From the NCBI GenBank assembly GCA_024663395.1, contig JANFAH010000024.1:868001-932000 (forward strand): a stretch of DNA of 64,000 bases, read 5' to 3'. Below are positions 56,739 through 64,000 of this stretch, piece by piece (position 1 is the stretch's first letter; the number at the start of each line of letters is the position of its first letter). Position numbers and translations under genes: made by a program. The stretch is from Pisolithus tinctorius (Eukaryota > Basidiomycota > Agaricomycetes > Boletales > Pisolithaceae). The notes under the pieces were generated by a model. The model was not told the DNA's origin, searched no databases, and worked only from the letters and a program-made list of their open reading frames with translations.

Positions 56739-59700
56739 ATGGCGGAGCCCGGGGAGGGTAACATCAAGGTTGTGGTGCGATGTAGGCCTCTCAACGCTCG
56801 CGGTACGGCCCATCCACCTGTCCGTCGCATGCGAACATACTCATCTATTCCACCTTCTTCTTCTCTCCATTCGATGTGGCTCCAACCATGCAGAACTCGC
56901 GCGGGGCGCCAAGATGCTCATCCGCATGCAGGGCAACCAGACTTTCCTCGATCCGCCAGAACCAGGCTCATCACAAGATTCGAAGCGTGCCACGGAACGT
57001 AAGACAATGGCGTTCAGTTTTGACAAGAGTTATTGGTCTGCGGGGCCTCGCGACGAACTGGGTTACTGTTCACAGCAGACATTGTATGACGACTTGGGAA
57101 AGGAGCTGTTGGACCACGGCTTTGCGGGATTTAATGCTTGTATTTTGGCTTGTGAGTGGGCCCCCCGGAGAGACGTTTAGAACCCCCGTTCCTGATACCT
57201 CGAAACCATCGCCTTCGTTGATAGATGGACAGACTGGTAGGAGTGCTACCACATAATACCTGGGCAAACCTCAATGCTGAAAATGTAATCTCTAGGATCT
57301 GGAAAATCATATAGGTATGTCCAAACAATCCCTACACTGCATGTACATGCTCCGCTCAATCCAATGAAACCTCCAGTATGATGGGATGTGCGTCTCTTTG
57401 CCGTACACTATGCTCTTCACGAGATTTTTGACCACCTGCTCTTGACACTAGATGGACAAGACAAGGGAATTATACCATTAACATGCTCTGAGCTCTTTGT
57501 ACGCGTAGCCCACAAGAGGGAAATGGACCCAACTGTCAGCTTCACTGTCGAGGTGTCGTACATAGAGGTGCGTATATATGCTAGCATATGTACCCTTACC
57601 CTACCCCTAACCCTTGGTGTCGCATACTGGCGAAACGTTCTTTCGGTCGCCTGGCTTGCACATAGATATACAACGAGAAAGTGCGCGACCTTTTGAACCC
57701 GAAGAACACTGGCAACCTCCGTGTCCGTGAACACCCCAGTTTGGGTCCTTACGTTGAAGATCTGTCTAAGCTCGTCGTAAGTAGTTACGATGAGATGATG
57801 ACACTCATGGACGAAGGTAACAAAGCGCGGACGGTGGCAGCCACTAATATGAACGAGACGTGAGCCACATACTTCGGGCGTGTGAGTCTGGCGTGCATAA
57901 GGCTGAGTCATTGGATAGGTCGTCACGGTCTCATGCAGTATTCACTTTGCTACTCACCATGAGAAAGCATGACGTGGATACCAACCTTGACACTGAGAAA
58001 GTGTCACGGATTAGGTACGTTCACACGTTTGGCGAGCTCTTGATGGCGGTGGTTAACATTCGGCTACAGTCTGGTTGATCTGGCAGGTTCCGAACGAGCC
58101 AATTCGACAGGGGCGACTGGACAACGTCTCAAGGAAGGAGCGAACATCAACAAGTCACTCACTACCCTTGGCAAGGTCATATCTTCTCTTGCACTCGTTA
58201 GTCAAGATGGTGCGAAGAAGGGGAAGAAAAAGGGTGACGAGTTCATTCCGTATCGCGATTCGGTGACTACGACCACCCGCATACCAGGGAGGCTTTTTCT
58301 GATCACGATAATTATCAGGTCCTTACTTGGCTCTTGAAGGATAGTTTAGGTGGTAATTCCAAGACAGCGATGATCGCAGCTATTTCTCCTGCAGACTACG
58401 AAGAAACATTGAGCACTCTTCGATACGCCGATCAGGCTAAGAAGATTAAGAACAAGGCCGTAGTTAACGAGGATCCCAACGCTAAGTTGGTACGCGAACT
58501 CAAGGAAGAATTGGAGCTACTCAGAGGTTTGCACTTACCGGCAATATGAAGGAGCGAATATTTACTGATCTTTTCCTTTTTTCTCTTCCCTCCCTAAGCT
58601 CGTGTGGCTACGTCAGGCGGGGAGGATGCCTTCGACCCTACTGTACCTCCTGAGAAACAGAAGGTCACGTACCAGACGAAAGATGGGAAGATCAAAACGG
58701 TCACCAAAGCTGAACTACAGGAGCAGATGGAGGCGAGCGAGAAATTGATGCAGAGCTTGAACGAAACATGGGAGGACAAGTTGGCGCGGACGCAGGAAGT
58801 GCAGAAGGAACGCGAAAAGGCGCTGGAGGAACTGGGTATTACTGTGGAGAAGAACAACGTCGGTGTACACACCCCGAAGAAGGTAATTCCCAATGCTTTC
58901 GATGAGATTATTGGAAGCTCATGTGACACTTCTAGATGCCTCACCTGGTGAACTTGGTCAGTCCTTCGGTCCATTCGACTGCGGATAGACTACTGAATGC
59001 ATGCGTGATCGTTCTGCTCAGAATGAGGGTAAGGAAGTTCGCACTCACCGTATATACTTACACTCACGTCCCCCATAGACCCTCTGATGAGTGAGTGTCT
59101 GATATACCAGATCAAACCAGGCAAAACGCTGGTGCGTGTTATTGGAAGTCTTTTATGGCTTTGCAAACCTCATTAAAACGTCTGAGTAGGTAGGACGCAT
59201 GGACAGCGAGAAACCTGCAGCGATTCGCCTCAGCGGAGACAACATTCTCGAAGAACATTGCGAATTTGAGAATGTTGATGATAAGGTTACAATTCACGCT
59301 ATGCCAGAGAGTGTGACGGTGAGCTTAGATGAAGTTACTCCAATATGTTTAGGTCAATGCTCACCGTATGACAGTTCCTGAACGGGAAACAAATAACACC
59401 TGGACAAGTAAGTGCGGATAGCCCGCTTGATAATTTGCCTTATTTCAATGTTTCCAGCCGTACAAACTGCGGTCTGGATACCGGATCATTCTGGGCAAGT
59501 ATCTTGCAGGACTGCTCTGTTGAAGGGTCGCTCTTACATGTATGTACTTTCAGGGGATTACCACGTTTTCAGGTTCAACAATCCCGAAGAAGTTCGGAAG
59601 AAACGTGATCGAGCAACAGCTCGATCTAATTTGCATCACAGCGTAGCAGCCAGCGAAGTGGAAGGTGGCGAGTCCTCGCTGACACTTCCAAAGGAATCTC

Positions 59701-62700
59701 GACCTCCATCCAGGTCTTCTTCTTCCGCCGCCGGAGCGGATGTAGATTGGAACTTTGCAAAACGGGAAGCTGCGCTGGCTCGGCTGGGTCTGGACCCTAC
59801 CTTGGACAACCTGCCGGATGAAGAAATAAACAAGCTCTTCGAGCGGATAACCAAAGTCAAGACCATGCGGGACCATAATCAGAAATCGAGGCCGGAGAGT
59901 AGTCTCAGTCATCGCGACGACCTATGGAGCGAGTCTGGGAGACCAGTGTCGAGTGAGACAGATGACACAAGCGTATATGCTGGTCCGAGCCACGGTAGTC
60001 CTGACACAGATGGGCCGCTAAAAGATGTTCAGCATCAGCTAGAGTCACGTCTCCAGGCGATTTCAGAGTCCAGCGAAGCCGAAGATTTGAAGGTGGAGAA
60101 GGATCATATGGAGCACCAACTCAAGCTGGTTCAGCAGCAACTCAAACGTCTCATTCATGCGCGCGCACGTGGGGAAACGGATGATGAACTTGTTCAGTTT
60201 GAACCTGTCATTTACACGGCGAAGCAACTGCGCCTGATCCGCAAGGTATTGGACAAGTGGAGATCTCATAGATCGTTCTCGATGGCAGAGACCATCCTTT
60301 CTAATGCTGTTCTAGTAAAAGAAGCAACAGTCATCAGGTAATGTGTTTTCCGCGTCATTCAACGTACCGGAGGATTGAACTTCCCGAGCAGCAAAGAATT
60401 GGGCAAGGAAGTTTCCTATAATTTCACGATCGCTTCCGGAGGTACGCTGGCAGCCCCTACCTCCGGCGTTGACTCTATTGGGAGCCTGGATACCTTTGGT
60501 GACGTTGCTGACCCGAGGCTGGCATCCACCACGCAACCATCGGCTGCAGTTAAAGTCCTTGACAAAAAGCACTGCGCCATCTATATCTGGTCCTTGGACC
60601 GTCTCCAACAGCAACTGCAGCGTATGCGCAACCTGACAACCTATATCGACCGCCCTTCCTTCACTCATCACTTCAGTTCTGATCAACCCTTCTATGACCT
60701 GCCGCCACCTCAATTCTCGTTCATTGGTAATGCCGTAGTATCACTGGCGCCACTTGCCCGCCGCCTATCTTCGACCGCCGTCGTCCCTATATTCTGCCGA
60801 TACACCGCCGAAGCAATTGGTTCGTGCAGGGTGGACATGAAGATATCGAGTGTGGTGCACATGTCGTCGAAGCACGGTCGTAGATCAGCAGCATCGACAC
60901 GGCCAGCATCTCCCGCTCCTTCTCTTTTACAGCCTGGTAGCAAAATCACTTTCTTCCTGACAGTCGATTCTGTCAAAGGGTTGTCATCCCTCGACTTCGC
61001 AGCACTTCACCTACAGTTACGATTATCCTCGTTTGTGGGACCCTCATCCATTACCAACGACGAAGTGTTCACTTCCTCCGTACTCGATCCAGACGTGTCT
61101 TCTTTGTCAGAACTCAAATTCCGGAGAACTTTTTCGCTCGCCGCGTCTTCTAAAGTCATCGCGCACCTACGTGAGGGATACGCTCCGATAGAGTTCTTTG
61201 CGGCTGTCAGGCCAACATACTTGGAGCGCCTGGAACGGTGGGACGAGATGAGGGAGCTGCGAGGCAATCCACGTCCACCATCACCGGGAAGTCAGACCGA
61301 TTCTCCTTCGTCCAGCGTTCAACCAATGCGAAGGTCCGAAACCGATTTCGTTGTCGAACAAAGCCACGACGTTGCTGCCCGTATCCAAGTAAGGGAGCTT
61401 GGAGCAGACGGCGAGTACAAGCCGGTGCCTGTAGTCTCACAAGGCGGCCTTGACCCAGGGGCATTTTTCCTACACCAGGGGTTGCAAAGACGAATTGTCT
61501 TGGAGCTGTCGTCTGATTCAGGATCTCAGTTCCCGTGGACTGACGTGACCAAGATTCGAGTGGGAAATGTTCGCTTGCTAGATCCGAAGGGTCGAATACA
61601 TGACTCGACATCCAAGGCAATGGTCACGCTTCCGCTGCTGGCAGACCAGGTCGTTGAGTTTAAATCGGACGGGACGGGTTCGCTGACCGCGCAAGCACTG
61701 TGGGACTCTAGTGTGCATGATTCGCTCTTACTGAATCGTGTGACCACGAATCCATACCGTGTCATAATGCAAGTCAGCTGGGCAATTGGAGTCGAGACGT
61801 GTAGGGAACCGGTGCAATTCACGATGGACATCGCGATTACGATGCAAACACGAGATGCCCGTCCTCCCAGTCGTTTCCTTACCTTCCTGAGTTCCGGCAA
61901 GATTCTTTCGCGTATCAGTGGGATTTTCAAAGTCTGTCTATCACCTCCCTTGACGCGTTCGCCTGGTGACTTGTGGCGATTGGACACCTCGGAGAAATAC
62001 GTTCGCGGGGAAGAAGTACTCCACTCGTGGAGGCCTCGTGGTATATCTGTTGTCGAGGACTACAATCGCCTGATCCTAACAGAGAGGCGCGCAGCTGATG
62101 TTCAAGCGATTCGGGTCATCTTGGCTTCATCACCATCCATGATGCGTTCGAATGGTCAGTCCGGTTCGACTGTGTGGGCGTCTGACACGTTGCTCCGAAA
62201 GACAATTGAATTGTGGCAGAAGCATTTCGGCCACCCTGGCGAAGCAAGTGCATGCATTTTGTCACATGGGATTGGTTTAACAATAGCTTGGACAGATTGT
62301 TCTGAGTCAGGTGATGCTGGACGCTGACAAGTCTAGCTCAACTACGATCAAGGCAACCCCTTGCAGGGGTCTCATTGATGACCTGAAACTCGGCTCGACT
62401 GTAACCCTAGTACCTCGCGGGTGAGTGCATGCAACAATACACGTTGCTCTGTGGAGTTGGTTGTGACTCAGGTCCGCAGCGATGGGCCGACGAAGAAAGG
62501 GTATTTGATGATCCTGACTGATGCAAGCCAAGATACATGGCAGAGGAGGTGGTTCGTCCTACGCCGGCAAGTGGTACTGCCTTCCGTCATTACTCTACGC
62601 CACTGACAGTAATTTTAGCCCGTACTTGCATATGTACACAAACTCCAAAGAAGTGGAAGAGGTTGGGGTCATAAGCCTCCATGGCATGAACATCGAATGC

Positions 62701-62917
62701 GATTCCAATAAGGAGGCCCTGCTTGGCGTAAGTTGCAAGTTCCTTTTCTCTCTCGAAGTGGTCACAGTTGATCTGATCATTACTCTCATACTACCGCTAG
62801 AAACCATTCTGCTTTACTCTCTTCACGGCGGCCAATTCACATGCCTTCGCTGCACCGTCCCTCAAGGAACTTCAGTCATGGACATCGAAATTAGATCCCA
62901 CAGGTTCTCTTACTTAG
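56739..62917 (+). CDS. Kinesin-3 motor protein, Unc-104/KIF1A type (1590 aa, 23 exons)
   Basis: The exons join in phase to 4773 nt: 56739-56802, 56894-57151, 57225-57236, 57296-57314, 57377-57387, 57452-57567, 57666-57859, 57919-58014, 58070-58262, 58319-58526, 58599-58882, 58936-58956, 59022-59028, 59079-59131, 59190-59318, 59375-59407, 59458-59494, 59554-60337, 60392-62243, 62332-62420, 62480-62566, 62619-62727, 62801-62917. Motor (1-390): [14 protein letters not shown]-loop [48 protein letters not shown] with the KIF1 Lys loop KKGKKKG. FHA (~495-600) has [14 protein letters not shown] and [11 protein letters not shown]. The KIF1B/DUF3694 tail reads [20 protein letters not shown] and [13 protein letters not shown]-terminal PH domain (~1490-1590) has TKKGYLMIL and PYLHMYTN. 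It should carry endosomes or vesicles to microtubule plus ends. Confidence 0.95.
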
Positions 62918-64000
62918 ACCCTTGTCGACCCTCGTTTCTTGGGCTGACTGGTGCTGCTTTAACTTTATTATTTCGGGCTCACACGTACCGGTTCATTACT
63001 ATACCATAGTCTCCATACAAACGGTTGTATGTCGTATGTCACTTGCTGCGCGATAATTTGGACGGGATGGGTACATCCACACGTCGTTGAGACTTTGCAC
63101 CGCACGCATCAAGCCTTGAAGTAAATCCGAACCTGGCGGTCACTACCGACACTGGCAGCACTTCGTCAATAAACTTAGCCCCGCAGCGTTGGCAACGGTC
63201 GCCTACTTACTAAAAGACACAACTTATCCTTCAGCCTTTCGAAGTTCAAACTTGAGGTGTTGACGCAGGTGGGCACACATTTGATCCCTTCGGCTGTTGC
63301 TTGGGCTAAGCCGCCGCTCGCCATCAAACTTCTATGAATATACTCTAGTTCGCTCAGCGCGCCAGGTACGAGATCACACCGTCCTTCGGTTTCCTTGGCC
63401 TGTTCTCCTATGGTATGTATGGTTAGGCCTCGCCCGCCACTCACAGCCTCTCGGAGCCGTTCGGCGAGCCAGTGTTCAAGTTACACAGCGAGTCGGTTCA
63501 GTTCGGGGAATCTCTTTTTCTCTCGGGGAGGGATGGCCCACCGGAAGAAGGAATTCCCTCTGGCATGTCAAGGATTGCCACAAAACTCTGCGTCGTGTCC
63601 GATACCGCACCCACGTGCTTTACTCATCTCATTGGATGCCATCCCACAAGATCCGACGACCGAATGTACGGCTTCTTCCAGCCGTAAGGTAATATATGTG
63701 CTGCAGTATCAGTGTGAATTGATTACCCACTCGAGATCAGGTACTTCTTCACGTGGAAAACGTACTCCGAGTTTCTAAAGTCGAGGTTATTGGTCGTTTA
63801 AAAACCGTGACTTCCAATTGTCGACGGAGAGGGCCATCCGATTCGTCAAGCAGTGCTTCGGCGACCACGTGAGTCCGACTAGATCAGGGAGGGATCTAGG
63901 GTGAACGATTGAGAAGCACATTTCGGTCTCCCCAGCTTCCCTGGAGAGGGTTGGTAACGTGAAATACACCCCCGTCATTGTGGAGACTAGGGGGCGATTG
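62918..64000. other. Right edge, no gene recognised
   Basis: Only short frames are present, for example a minus-strand LSELEYIHRSLMASGGLAQA (63290-63350) and a plus-strand GMSRIATKLCVVSDTAPTCF (63560-63620). None matches a family I know. It should contain the kinesin terminator; a neighbouring gene may begin beyond the window. Confidence 0.4.

Overview
The window looks like a basidiomycete (Agaricomycete mushroom-type) nuclear genome. Genes carry many 45-70 nt introns, and the mobile elements are typical of that class: Plavaka, KDZ with TET/JBP cargo, a Tad/I-like LINE and Tc1. It divides into a transposon-rich left part (1-24.7 kb), a gene-dense euchromatic block (24.8-39.0 kb), a second repeat-rich block (39.0-56.1 kb) and a kinesin gene on the right (56.7-62.9 kb).

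Left part. A decayed Plavaka transposase (1-2765, resuming at 22924-23320) is interrupted by a 1.7 kb TG...CA LTR-like element with a 4-bp CCGG duplication. That element is interrupted in turn by an ~18.3 kb KDZ transposon (3858-22153) with ~100 bp terminal inverted repeats and a 7-8 bp target duplication. The KDZ element has long subterminal arrays built around the palindrome GACGGGCCCGTC: ~169 bp units on the left and ~130 bp units on the right. Between the arrays lie a TET/JBP-like dioxygenase gene, a proline-repeat protein, an unresolved small gene, a 781-aa protein of unknown function, the KDZ transposase (with CxC2 zinc domain) and a Zn2Cys6-like protein. This nested, cargo-bearing element is the most interesting object in the window.

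Gene block. In order: a Ser/Pro-rich protein (-), a Wwm1-like WW protein (-), an HMG-box protein (-), a PNUTS/Ppn1-like PP1 regulator (+), a LIM-domain-binding (Ldb/PtaB-like) protein (-) and the U3 snoRNP protein IMP3 (+). I assembled complete intron-exon models for all of these. They keep frame throughout except for one single-base frameshift in the LIM-binding gene.

Second repeat block. A P-loop GTPase pseudogene carries a ~80 bp minisatellite and is cut by a LINE with a 14-bp target duplication. The LINE itself carries a second copy of the LTR-like element (GCGG duplication). After it come an inverted fragment of the same GTPase family, a small MITE, a palindromic Tc1 remnant and a decayed Spt4 gene.

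Right part. A 23-exon kinesin-3 (Unc-104/KIF1A type) gene encodes 1590 residues. Several of its exons are very small (7, 11, 12, 19 and 21 nt) and three of its introns are GC-AG. The last 1.1 kb shows no gene I recognise.
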